Positions 1-5,733 of a stretch of 25,165 bases of DNA are shown piece by piece (the first letter of the stretch is position 1; every line of letters begins with the position of its first letter). Below the pieces are notes generated by a model that was not told the origin of the DNA, searched no databases, and was given only the letters and a program-made list of their open reading frames with translations. A program made the position numbers and the translations under genes. Source of the stretch: a virus; the IMG/VR virus record IMGVR_UViG_3300031830_000007, positions 1-25,165 of that record. One strand, given 5' to 3'.

Positions 1-90
1 GAACGGTCGATGCGAACGTGTGTGCGGAACACTCGGTGGTGGATATCCACGCGAGGTGGGTGAACGAACAATCGGTAGTCTCACGTGCTG

Positions 91-110
91 GCGGCGGCGG
101 GCGGCGGCGG
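91..110. repeat. GC-rich tandem 10-mer
   Basis: GCGGCGGCGG occurs twice in perfect tandem. It lies in the first 140 bases, where I cannot support a gene. Two plus-strand frames stay open from the window edge (to 147 and to 209), so the tail of an upstream gene could end here, but neither translation is recognisable. Confidence 0.6.
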
Positions 111-141
111 AAAACTGGGAACAAATTGCTCGCGAGAGGGC

Positions 142-170
142 TTGACAACGAGTATGCGATATGCTATGAT
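142..170 (+). promoter_or_regulatory. Sigma70-type promoter P1
   Basis: TTGACA (142-147), a 17-bp spacer and TATGAT (165-170) make a near-consensus vegetative promoter about 54 bp upstream of the gene at 224. The -10 region is framed by a direct repeat ATGCTA (161-166 and 172-177). The predicted leader holds a small hairpin, GGCCGG (181-186) with CCGGCC (192-197). The direct repeat or hairpin could be regulatory; that is inference. Confidence 0.85.
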
Positions 171-223
171 CATGCTAGGCGGCCGGGAGGGCCGGCCGAG
201 GTAGGATAAAGGGAGGTTCAGGC

Positions 224-553
224 ATGGTTCAGGTAGCCTCTGTCCGCGAATTGGTGGAACGGCAGGTAGCTTCGGCGGCTCGTACACTTGCCGAGGTCCT
301 CGGCGCCGATACGCCGCGCATCAGCGCCTCCGCCGCGGGAGCACTCTGGCAAGAGGCGTACGAGCTTCTTTGCGACTTCCTGATCGATGAGTACGCTTGC
401 GACCTTCTTGATTATGTTTCTGCTCGCGATATCGCGTTAATGGCAGTCGCACTCTACCTCGACCGCGACGACGCTGACGGCGACTGGGTCGATGCAGCGT
501 TTGAATGCCTCCACTCGCGTTTCGACCGCCTTCTGAAGCGCCTGTACGACTGA
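224..553 (+). CDS. Small acidic protein of unknown function (109 aa)
   Basis: I do not recognise this protein. It is predicted to be mostly alpha-helical and acidic, with no signal peptide, membrane segment or cysteine-rich motif. The middle and C-terminal parts (about residues 40-105) are rich in Leu, Ala and Asp. The start is ATG 224, 7 nt after a good GGGAGG ribosome binding site at 211-216. The gene is a single-gene unit: promoter P1 lies directly upstream and a strong intrinsic terminator starts 18 bp after the stop codon. Together with its isolation from the repressor operon, this suggests it is expressed on its own, perhaps in the prophage state or very early in infection. The coding call rests on the promoter, ribosome binding site and terminator framing, not on homology. 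Confidence 0.82.
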   Translation: MVQVASVRELVERQVASAARTLAEVLGADTPRISASAAGALWQEAYELLCDFLIDEYACDLLDYVSARDIALMAVALYLDRDDADGDWVDAAFECLHSRFDRLLKRLYD

Positions 554-571
554 GGTACCCTGACCTAAGAT

Positions 572-606
572 CCGGCCGGGAAGTTGTTCCCGGCCGGTTC
601 TTTTTG
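572..606 (+). terminator. Intrinsic terminator of the 224-553 gene
   Basis: CCGGCCGGGAA (572-582) pairs perfectly with TTCCCGGCCGG (587-597) across a 4-nt GTTG loop. The stem is followed by TTCTTTTT. This is a textbook Rho-independent terminator for plus-strand transcription. Confidence 0.93.
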
Positions 607-906
607 TGTCCCAGTTGCCCACGCCCACGCGGACTACCACCTCCCAGCAGAACAAAAGTTCGGTACGCGTAGGGCGGAAACGACCAGTAGGCAGGGGTAA
701 CGACTGAAGGTTCCTTAGGCGCCATGCCGCGCGCTTCGGAAGTCCACACCCGCATCACGTCCGCCCGTCGCACCTTTCATAGCCCTATCACCCTCGCCAC
801 CCTTCAGCGACACGTTCCCCGTCTTCCCCCCTGCCACGCTATCCGCTGGTGCACCGTCTGCCTAATCGTCCAACACCGTCCCCAGGTTGCTGCCGTCGTC
901 AGCGAA
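607..906. other. Intergenic stretch without a supported gene
   Basis: Open frames cross this stretch on both strands, but none has a convincing ribosome binding site or protein-like composition. On the minus strand it lies directly downstream of the methyltransferase remnant (907-1065), so it may hold more decayed sequence. I see no tRNA, array or strong hairpin here. Confidence 0.5.
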
Positions 907-1065
907 CTAACTACACGATATTCCGGCCAACGCCAGTCTCAGCTGACGACCGCGGTTCAGGCTCTCCCCCGTCAACGACAGCTCACCTCTTGCTGCGCGA
1001 GCGAGAGGTACGGCAACGGCGTACGCCAGGAGAGGTGGCACGGCGTTCCCGATCTGACGGTACTT
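907..1065 (-). pseudogene. C-terminal remnant of a C5 cytosine DNA methyltransferase
   Basis: On the minus strand the sequence encodes KYRQIGNAVPPLLAYAVAV followed by about 35 more residues up to a TAG at 907-909. IGNAVPPLLA is motif X of cytosine-5 DNA methyltransferases and normally sits in the last 40-50 residues of the enzyme. The same motif occurs as IGNAVPPPLA in the complete methyltransferase of this window (4406-5731). Upstream the frame stays open only to about 1131, where a TGA stops it, and none of motifs I-VIII is present, so only the 3' end of a gene survives. Its broken edge abuts the plus-strand promoter at 1077-1106. It is most simply a relic of recombination or replacement. 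A chance match is unlikely given the length of the motif. Confidence 0.72.
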
Positions 1066-1076
1066 GGCGGCGGAAC

Positions 1077-1106
1077 TTGACAACAGATCAACGCATGGTG
1101 TATACT
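1077..1106 (+). promoter_or_regulatory. Sigma70-type promoter P2 (repressor operon)
   Basis: TTGACA (1077-1082), an 18-bp spacer and TATACT (1101-1106) form a strong promoter 48 bp upstream of the first gene of the operon. The -35 element sits in the same CTTGACAAC 9-mer as P1 and P3. Confidence 0.87.
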
Positions 1107-1108
1107 CG

Positions 1109-1121
1109 CTGTCGGTGACAG
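1109..1121. promoter_or_regulatory. Candidate operator dyad CTGTC-GGT-GACAG
   Basis: This perfect inverted repeat has 5-bp arms and a 3-bp spacer. It covers the predicted transcription start of P2. A dyad at this place would suit autorepression by one of the two DNA-binding proteins encoded just downstream. No second copy was noticed at P1 or P3, so this is a candidate only. Confidence 0.4.
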
Positions 1122-1154
1122 GCGGGACGGTTCACTGGAAGGAGGATGACAGCG

Positions 1155-1361
1155 ATGCCGACCGTAACGGTTCAGCTCAGGCAGTCGGAGATGACGGCGT
1201 TGCGCCAGATTGCCGAACAGGAAGTGCGGACGCCGGAGCAACAGGCCACCTACTTCGTGCGCCTGGCTATCCGGACCTGGAAGCCAGCGTGGTTGTGGTT
1301 CGGCCGAGACGAGGACGACGAAAAGCCGGACGAGGAGAGAAGTGACCGGGGGGAGGGGTGA
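1155..1361 (+). CDS. Putative ribbon-helix-helix DNA-binding protein (68 aa)
   Basis: The first 45 residues look like a ribbon-helix-helix (CopG/Arc-like) fold: a short strand TVTVQLRQ, a helix SEMTALRQIAEQEV, then a second helix ending at the Trp-rich segment IRTWKPAWLW. The last 20 residues are a charged tail rich in Asp, Glu and Arg. ATG 1155 is preferred because GGAAGGAGG ends 9 nt before it; the in-frame ATG at 1146 touches the ribosome binding site. This is the first gene of the P2 operon and is followed 4 nt later by the HTH gene, so it probably helps set early gene control. The RHH assignment is moderate, because the sequence is short and the match is by pattern only. It could also be the antitoxin of an unrecognised pair. 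Confidence 0.72.
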   Translation: MPTVTVQLRQSEMTALRQIAEQEVRTPEQQATYFVRLAIRTWKPAWLWFGRDEDDEKPDEERSDRGEG

Positions 1362-1365
1362 CGCC

Positions 1366-1791
1366 GTGCAGTTCGCAGAGAAGCTGCTCCAGTTCCGTAC
1401 CCAAAAGGGGGTCTCGCAAGCCAAGCTGAGTCGCCTCGCCAACGTGACGATCTCGTTGATCTGTCACTACGAAGCCGGTCGACGCCATCCGACCTACGAC
1501 ACTGCACTTGCCATCGCTCGTGCCTTGAACCTCGCACCCTATGAGACTGCTGAGCTTCTCGTCAGTGCTGGCTACGGCAGCGACGTCGACTTGGTCGCAC
1601 TGTCGCTCTTGCTCGAGCACCCAGCGATTCCAGAACCGGCGCGAGAAGCAGCGAGGCACACCATCAGGTTCCTCCGCGAAACGCTCGAGCATGAGCTGTC
1701 CAAGGCGGGACAGGTCGAGGACAGACAGGGAGGGCATGCAGGTGGAAGTGCGGATCGCGAACCAGCAACAGTTGGTCGCGGCGATCAGTGA
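1366..1791 (+). CDS. Xre/cI-type helix-turn-helix regulator (141 aa)
   Basis: Residues 1-60 form a Cro/C1-type (HTH_3) domain. The helix SQAKLSRLANV is followed by the recognition region TISLICHYEAGRRHPTYDTALAIARALNL, split here as the turn plus the YEAGRRHP signature. The rest is an alpha-helical extension without a recognisable LexA-like protease domain, so RecA-dependent self-cleavage is not indicated. The start is GTG 1366, 8 nt after GGGGAGGGG; earlier ATGs in the frame lie inside the previous gene and are unlikely. The last 17 codons overlap the next gene, which fits translational coupling. In this position it is the best candidate for the lysogeny repressor or an early regulator. It is small compared with lambda CI and lacks an obvious oligomerisation or cleavage domain. 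Confidence 0.86.
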   Translation: MQFAEKLLQFRTQKGVSQAKLSRLANVTISLICHYEAGRRHPTYDTALAIARALNLAPYETAELLVSAGYGSDVDLVALSLLLEHPAIPEPAREAARHTIRFLRETLEHELSKAGQVEDRQGGHAGGSADREPATVGRGDQ

Positions 1792-2143
1792 ACGGCTGGT
1801 TCAGGACGACGCCTTGCGCGACGCTGCAGCGACGACCTTCATGAGAATCCTGCACGACTTGGAAAGCCAACCGGTTACGTTGGTTTCCTTCGCATCCTCC
1901 GGCATCGACATCGTCGAGGCCGATAGCCTGTACGAGCTGATGGATACGCAGCCAGCCGAGGACGACATCGACTGGATGGACGAGAAGATCCGTACCGACC
2001 TCGAATTCCGCCAGTGGACTGCCGAAGATATCGCGCACGCCATGAAGCCTACGTACTTCTACACCACCGACCAGGAATCGTTCGACGAAGCGATCCGTGC
2101 CGCGTTGGTCGCGATCGCACAGTCTTGGGGGGTCGACCGATGA
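1742..2143 (+). CDS. Unknown acidic protein, paralogue of the next gene (133 aa)
   Basis: The function is unknown. The N-terminus (IANQQQLVAAISERLVQDDA) and the C-terminal segment (FDEAIRAALVAIAQSWGV) both match the next gene, which has NHQQLVSWIAEQIAEDEE and LDDALRKSLKIVLHFWSV. Between these shared ends this protein carries roughly 65 extra residues, strongly acidic in the middle (around PAEDDIDWMDEK). The gene therefore looks like one half of a tandem duplication with an insertion in this copy, or a deletion in the other. GTG 1742 is preferred because it lies 8 nt after GGAGG; ATG 1736 is only 2 nt from it but remains possible. The gene overlaps the HTH gene upstream by 50 nt and shares ATGA with the gene downstream, so it belongs to the P2 operon. 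Confidence 0.8.
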   Translation: MEVRIANQQQLVAAISERLVQDDALRDAAATTFMRILHDLESQPVTLVSFASSGIDIVEADSLYELMDTQPAEDDIDWMDEKIRTDLEFRQWTAEDIAHAMKPTYFYTTDQESFDEAIRAALVAIAQSWGVDR

Positions 2144-2352
2144 CTTTCGAAAACCACCAACAGCTCGTCAGCTGGATCGCCGAACAGATCGCCGAAGACG
2201 AAGAACTGCGCTACCAGATCGCCCACACCATCGCCACCGCCTTCGGCGTCACCTACCCCTTGACCATCGACCCCATTCAGCTCGACGACGCCTTGCGCAA
2301 GAGCCTCAAGATCGTCCTCCACTTCTGGTCGGTCTCCCTTGACAACGTGTGA
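2140..2352 (+). CDS. Unknown small protein, short paralogue (70 aa)
   Basis: This short acidic helical protein shares an N-terminal pattern (N-x-QQLV-x2-I-x-E-x4-D-x2-LR) and a C-terminal pattern (D-x-A-x-R-x2-L-x6-W-x-V) with the upstream gene, but lacks the roughly 65-residue middle part. It starts at ATG 2140 in an ATGA overlap with the upstream stop, with a G-rich ribosome binding site (GGGGGG) 7-8 nt upstream. Its last codons contain the -35 box of promoter P3 (2339-2344), so the end of the coding sequence and the next promoter are superimposed. No domain is recognised. Co-transcription with the repressor suggests a regulatory accessory or anti-host role, but nothing in the sequence demonstrates this. 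Confidence 0.8.
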   Translation: MTFENHQQLVSWIAEQIAEDEELRYQIAHTIATAFGVTYPLTIDPIQLDDALRKSLKIVLHFWSVSLDNV

Positions 2353-2367
2353 AGGGTGTGGTACAAT
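2339..2367 (+). promoter_or_regulatory. Sigma70-type promoter P3 (SWIM gene)
   Basis: TTGACA (2339-2344), a 17-bp spacer and TACAAT (2362-2367). The -35 box overlaps the last codons of the upstream gene and the spacer holds its stop codon. The promoter gives the SWIM gene expression separate from the repressor operon. Confidence 0.87.
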
Positions 2368-2392
2368 CGAGACCAGGAAGGAGGGAAGCACG

Positions 2393-2698
2393 ATGCAGCT
2401 GCGGACGATCACGCGACAGGACTACGATTGGGTGCGCGACGAGTACGTGCGGTGGTATTCGCGTGAGCGCATGGACTTCTTGTGCAGCGAGTCGCTGGTC
2501 GAGCGGTCGGATACCCGGACGATCACCCGCTTCGACCCACCCGGCCAGCCCAGCACCACCATCGTCACCGAACACCAGCCGGACGGGACACTGGCGATGG
2601 CGTGCGACTGCGCCGACTTCGCGACAGACCAGCGCTGCCGCCATATCGCCACGTTGCTCATTGCCTACTATCGCTACGTCTTCAGCGGGGGAGCATGA
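2393..2698 (+). CDS. SWIM zinc-finger protein (101 aa)
   Basis: The C-terminal half contains Cys71-x-Cys73-x8-Cys82-x-His84 (within CDCADFATDQRCRHI), the CxCx(n)CxH signature of SWIM zinc fingers. Such fingers bind zinc and often mediate DNA or protein contacts in bacterial SNF2-associated, MuDR-type and plant proteins. The N-terminal 60 residues are basic-acidic and unassigned. ATG 2393 is chosen because GGAGG lies 8 nt upstream; an in-frame ATG at 2339 falls inside promoter P3. The gene is monocistronic: P3 lies upstream, and the TGA at 2696-2698 lies inside the terminator stem. It converges with the end of the late operon. A stand-alone SWIM protein this small probably acts as an adaptor or nucleic-acid-binding accessory, but the partner is unknown. 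Confidence 0.86.
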   Translation: MQLRTITRQDYDWVRDEYVRWYSRERMDFLCSESLVERSDTRTITRFDPPGQPSTTIVTEHQPDGTLAMACDCADFATDQRCRHIATLLIAYYRYVFSGGA

Positions 2699-3024
2699 AC
2701 ATGCTCCCCCTTTTCGCACCACCAGCGCAAGAAGCGCCACCAGGACAACGTCCGTTCGCCGATCTCGACCGGCAACTCGTACGTGCCCACCACCCTCAAC
2801 CGGTACGGATCCAGCTCGCTCACCAGCGCATCCGCCACCATGTCCGGCCGTTCGCCCAGCCGCCGCAACGCGATCTCCGCTTCGGCACCGCCGGAAAAGA
2901 CGAGAACCAGCGACTCCTTGCGGACGACATAGGCGACGACCACCAGGCCACGGTTCGCCAGATGCGTGCACAGCGTGTCCAGACCCGTCCGGTTCATCGC
3001 ACGTTCAGCCGATACCAGGACCAC
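2674..3024 (-). CDS. Small protein with Trp/Arg-rich C-terminus (116 aa)
   Basis: This is the last gene of the late operon. Residues 20-45 form an alternating hydrophobic stretch (around GLVVVAYVVRKESLVLVF), which reads as paired beta strands rather than a membrane helix. The C-terminus contains TLSWWRFLRWWCEKGEHVH; its WWRFLRW 7-mer recurs at the end of the zinc-ribbon protein at 6698-7105. GTG 3024, 6 nt after AGAAGGG and overlapping the endolysin by 20 nt, is preferred. ATG 2997 lacks a clear ribosome binding site but is the main alternative. The function is unknown. Its position after the endolysin and its amphipathic Trp/Arg tail would fit a membrane-active or host-takeover accessory, which is inference. 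The 3' end overlaps the opposing SWIM gene by 25 bp. Confidence 0.72.
   Translation of the reverse strand: MVLVSAERAMNRTGLDTLCTHLANRGLVVVAYVVRKESLVLVFSGGAEAEIALRRLGERPDMVADALVSELDPYRLRVVGTYELPVEIGERTLSWWRFLRWWCEKGEHVHAPPLKT
2687..2714 (+). terminator. Intrinsic terminator at the convergent junction
   Basis: GGGGGAGCATG (2687-2697) and CATGCTCCCCC (2700-2710) form an 11-bp perfect inverted repeat with at most a 4-6 nt functional loop, followed by TTTT. The SWIM stop codon is part of the structure. On the minus strand the stem is not followed by a T run, so it is a clear terminator only for plus-strand transcripts. The minus-strand operon reads through it to its own stop at 2674. Confidence 0.88.
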
Positions 3025-4378
3025 TGTAGCCCTTCTGCTTCGCCACTTCCGCACCGATCCGCCGCAGCAACACGTCATACCGCTCCGGCCACACCCCCGG
3101 GTGCCACTCGAACACCGCGCGCTCGAAATACTGCACCACGTGCGGCTTTCCAGCACGACCACAGCGCGGATCGTTACAAGCGATCGGCTCTTCCAGCTCG
3201 TTCGTCAACGGCAGACCGAAAATCGCGAGTCCGCCGTATTCCGACCAGAAGCGCCAGAATCCGCCACCGACGAACTTGCCTGTTTCCGGGAAGAACTTGC
3301 CATCTGCCATCTGTCCACCCGCTCCTTTCCGGTACGGCAGCACGAAGTCTTCCATCAACGTCCCCGGACAACTGGTCGGGCTCAGTTCCTTGTGGCCGAC
3401 CACACGCGACCGCGGGATACCGAGTTCATCGCAGAACCGCGACACGAACAGCCGCAAGGCGTTCAGCTGCGCCGGTGTCGCACGCTGCTCTCCGCCGATC
3501 GGCACCAACACGCTCAAGAACGTCTCGTTCTCTGGCCAACTGCCACAGTGCCACAACACCGCGTCCAGGTCGCGGCACTGCCACATTTCGCCGTTGGGGC
3601 CGATCGCGACATGGTACATCAACCCGTCACCGCGCGCCCCACCGCCCCAGTCACGATAGGTATGGTAGACCGCGTTCCGTACCACTTGTTGCCACGCAGA
3701 ACCCGAATCGGTCGCGTTCGCTACGGTGCCACCATTGTAGTGAACGACCACCCCTTGCTTCGGCCAAAACTTCGCTCTCGGCCCACCCCACGGGTTCGTC
3801 GCCAGCTCTTTCCGTTTGTCGATCAACCCTAACCGACGCGCCAGTTCCTCGACTTCCCGCATCGTCAGTTCCTCCTCTTCCGCGAGAAACTCCGCGACGA
3901 TCGCTGCGACCCGTGCCCCGTACACCGCCGACGGCGCCCACTTGCCACCCAGCTGCTCCACCGTCGGCGCACTACCCCGCTGGACCAGGTGCAGGCGCGG
4001 CGATACCACTGGATCGCCGGCGTCCTGCGGCGCCGGCCCACCAGCATAGGCAGCGAGGTGCTGGACGTGTGCCAGGATACCCGTAACGTCGTCCGGAAAA
4101 CGCGCGTGCGCTGCCGGATCGCTGTCGCTGCCACCCGCCGCCGTTTTCAAGCCGCACCAGTTGTGGTAGTCCGGTGGCACGACACCACCGTAATGCCCCC
4201 AGCCGGTCTCGTGCGCCGCCTGCGCCAAGGCGACTTCGGGTCGGACACGGTAGCGCGGTGCGATGGCGTAGTACAGGGCAATGACGTTCCGGTAGCGGGT
4301 ATGCGCACCTTTCCGCACGGCCACGCGAAAGACGGCTTGCGGGCGGGAACGGCTTTGACCCAAGATCGTTGTGCCCAT
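3005..4378 (-). CDS. Three-domain endolysin: glucosaminidase, amidase, wall-binding module (457 aa)
   Basis: Residues about 30-165 resemble a GH73-type N-acetylglucosaminidase; AAHETGWG supplies the likely catalytic Glu57. Residues about 205-345 form an N-acetylmuramoyl-L-alanine amidase (Amidase_2/PGRP) domain. Its expected zinc ligands are visible: His213 (VVVHYNGG), His329 (VVGHKELS) and Cys337 (TSCPG). Residues about 362-435 form a C-terminal module (FWRFWSEYGGLAIFGLPLT, then VVQYFERAVFEWHP) like the repeats of secreted Chloroflexota proteins, probably binding the wall. The enzyme would cut both the glycan and the peptide linkage of peptidoglycan at lysis. No signal peptide is seen, so export would depend on holins. 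ATG 4378 is 9 nt after GGAGG and is chosen over ATG 4384, which is only 3 nt away. Confidence 0.93.
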   Translation of the reverse strand: MGTTILGQSRSRPQAVFRVAVRKGAHTRYRNVIALYYAIAPRYRVRPEVALAQAAHETGWGHYGGVVPPDYHNWCGLKTAAGGSDSDPAAHARFPDDVTGILAHVQHLAAYAGGPAPQDAGDPVVSPRLHLVQRGSAPTVEQLGGKWAPSAVYGARVAAIVAEFLAEEEELTMREVEELARRLGLIDKRKELATNPWGGPRAKFWPKQGVVVHYNGGTVANATDSGSAWQQVVRNAVYHTYRDWGGGARGDGLMYHVAIGPNGEMWQCRDLDAVLWHCGSWPENETFLSVLVPIGGEQRATPAQLNALRLFVSRFCDELGIPRSRVVGHKELSPTSCPGTLMEDFVLPYRKGAGGQMADGKFFPETGKFVGGGFWRFWSEYGGLAIFGLPLTNELEEPIACNDPRCGRAGKPHVVQYFERAVFEWHPGVWPERYDVLLRRIGAEVAKQKGYSGPGIG

Positions 4379-4405
4379 GTTCATGAACCTCCCACCGTTT
4401 TCGGT

Positions 4406-5731
4406 TCATCCCCGTCGGCCGACAGACGCCTCCAGCACCGTCAGCACGACTGCGTACGCCAGCGGCGGCGGAACAGCGTTCCCGATCCATCTCGCCAGCT
4501 GTGTCCTGCTAGGCGCCGCACCGTCCGCTCGGACGAAGCGGAAGGAATCCGGAATACCCTGCAAACGCGCCGCTTCGTGAGGCGTGAGCGTGCGCGGGCG
4601 AGAAGGGTGCACGAATCTCCCCCTTCCCGGACTCATGAAACCGGTCGTGATCGCGCCAGCTGGCTTGTCCCAAGACAACCGACCGTACATGCTGGGATAC
4701 GTGTGGCCATCGCGGTGACACGGCGGGCGCAAACGATCCGGCAGCTCGTACGAATCGGTCTCGAACAGGTAAGCGATCCGGCGCTCGTTTTCGGGAGATA
4801 GATGTGTCGGCATGTCCAGAAAAGACCCGTCAGCGTCTTGCAGGTCTTTGATCGCCCACCGCACGTCCGGTGTCGGTAACTTCTCTAAACCGGCGAGCGT
4901 CCATTCCGACGGTGTCCCGTAGCGCGACGCCAAGATGAACAAGCGCCGCCTCGTCTGTGCTACGCCATACCGGCTGGCATCGGTCTGCACGCAGCACACT
5001 CGGTATCCCGCCAACTCGAGCGTCCGTACCGAGCGGCCGACAACGTCGTGCGTGTCCAGTCGCGCCGTCGCGACGTTTTCGATCACCACAGCGGGCGCTT
5101 CGAGCGCGATGGCCAGCGCGACCGCGTCGAGCATCAACAGGTTGCGCGGATCTCTGCGACGCGTGTGGTTGTTCAGGTTAGAGTGGCCTTCGCACGGCGG
5201 CCCGGCGAGCAGTAGGTCAAACTTCCCGACCAGCGGCCACAGTTGCGGTTCCGCCAGCCAAGACCGGTCAGGTAGGTCGTCGCCTGGAAGGTGTGCGGGC
5301 GAGCGAGAGAGCAAGCCACCGACGTCGCGTGCCAGCACCGCTGACGGCCGCAGGTTCTCTGCGTACACCTCCAGCGCAGCTGCGTCCATGTCGACTGCGA
5401 GCTCAAAGACCGGCGTCATACCAGCAGCCTTCACCGCTTCCGCGGCACCTAACGAGAGTCCACCGATACCGGAGAACAGGTCGACTATCCGAATCGGTGC
5501 ACCGCGCCCTTCGACTTCCACCAGGCCTCCCCGCAGATACGAGCGCCACCACCGTTTCCACGGCTCGATATCGCTACCTAGATCGGAGATGTCCCGCATT
5601 CTCGAGACCGTGTGCTGGTCGGCGATCTTCACCAGGCGCTCGAGGATCCCGCCAGGGTTGACAGAATAGGATTCTCGCTGTCCGCCCGCCACCAACGGTC
5701 GCATCGGGTCTCCAGGCACCTTGCCCCCCAT
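4406..5731 (-). CDS. C5 cytosine-specific DNA methyltransferase (441 aa)
   Basis: The canonical motifs appear in order: motif I DLFSGIGGLSLG (residues about 84-95, AdoMet binding), motif IV GPPCEGHS with catalytic Cys180, motif VI ENV (218-220), motif VIII QTRRRLF (259-265), motif IX with TPHEAARLQGIP and motif X IGNAVPPPLA near the C-terminus. The target recognition region between VIII and IX is about 100 residues, typical of single-specificity enzymes. About 80 residues precede motif I and are unassigned. The predicted reaction is AdoMet-dependent cytosine-5 methylation of duplex DNA; the target site cannot be read from the sequence. ATG 5731 lies 2 nt after the metallophosphoesterase stop (TGAAGATG), so translation is probably coupled. 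ATG 5704, 5 nt after GGAG, is the alternative. No cognate restriction enzyme of a known family is adjacent. Confidence 0.95.
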   Translation of the reverse strand: MGGKVPGDPMRPLVAGGQRESYSVNPGGILERLVKIADQHTVSRMRDISDLGSDIEPWKRWWRSYLRGGLVEVEGRGAPIRIVDLFSGIGGLSLGAAEAVKAAGMTPVFELAVDMDAAALEVYAENLRPSAVLARDVGGLLSRSPAHLPGDDLPDRSWLAEPQLWPLVGKFDLLLAGPPCEGHSNLNNHTRRRDPRNLLMLDAVALAIALEAPAVVIENVATARLDTHDVVGRSVRTLELAGYRVCCVQTDASRYGVAQTRRRLFILASRYGTPSEWTLAGLEKLPTPDVRWAIKDLQDADGSFLDMPTHLSPENERRIAYLFETDSYELPDRLRPPCHRDGHTYPSMYGRLSWDKPAGAITTGFMSPGRGRFVHPSRPRTLTPHEAARLQGIPDSFRFVRADGAAPSRTQLARWIGNAVPPPLAYAVVLTVLEASVGRRG

Positions 5732-5733
5732 CT

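Noticed and set aside
91-110. GC-rich tandem copies as a CRISPR or attachment site
   Set aside because: Only two adjacent 10-mers with no spacers, and no integrase or tRNA nearby.
1-223. Incomplete gene entering from the left edge
   Set aside because: Two plus-strand frames are open from the edge but neither gives a recognisable or compositionally convincing protein end.
724-1118. Plus-strand open frames of 89 and 118 codons in the 607-1100 gap
   Set aside because: No ribosome binding site, Arg/Pro/Ser-rich shadow-like composition, overlap with the minus-strand methyltransferase remnant and with promoter P2.
2482-4086. Long plus-strand open frame (534 codons) opposite the endolysin
   Set aside because: Composition (Arg, Pro, Ser, Thr) is that of an antisense shadow in GC-rich DNA; the opposite strand has a clear three-domain endolysin.
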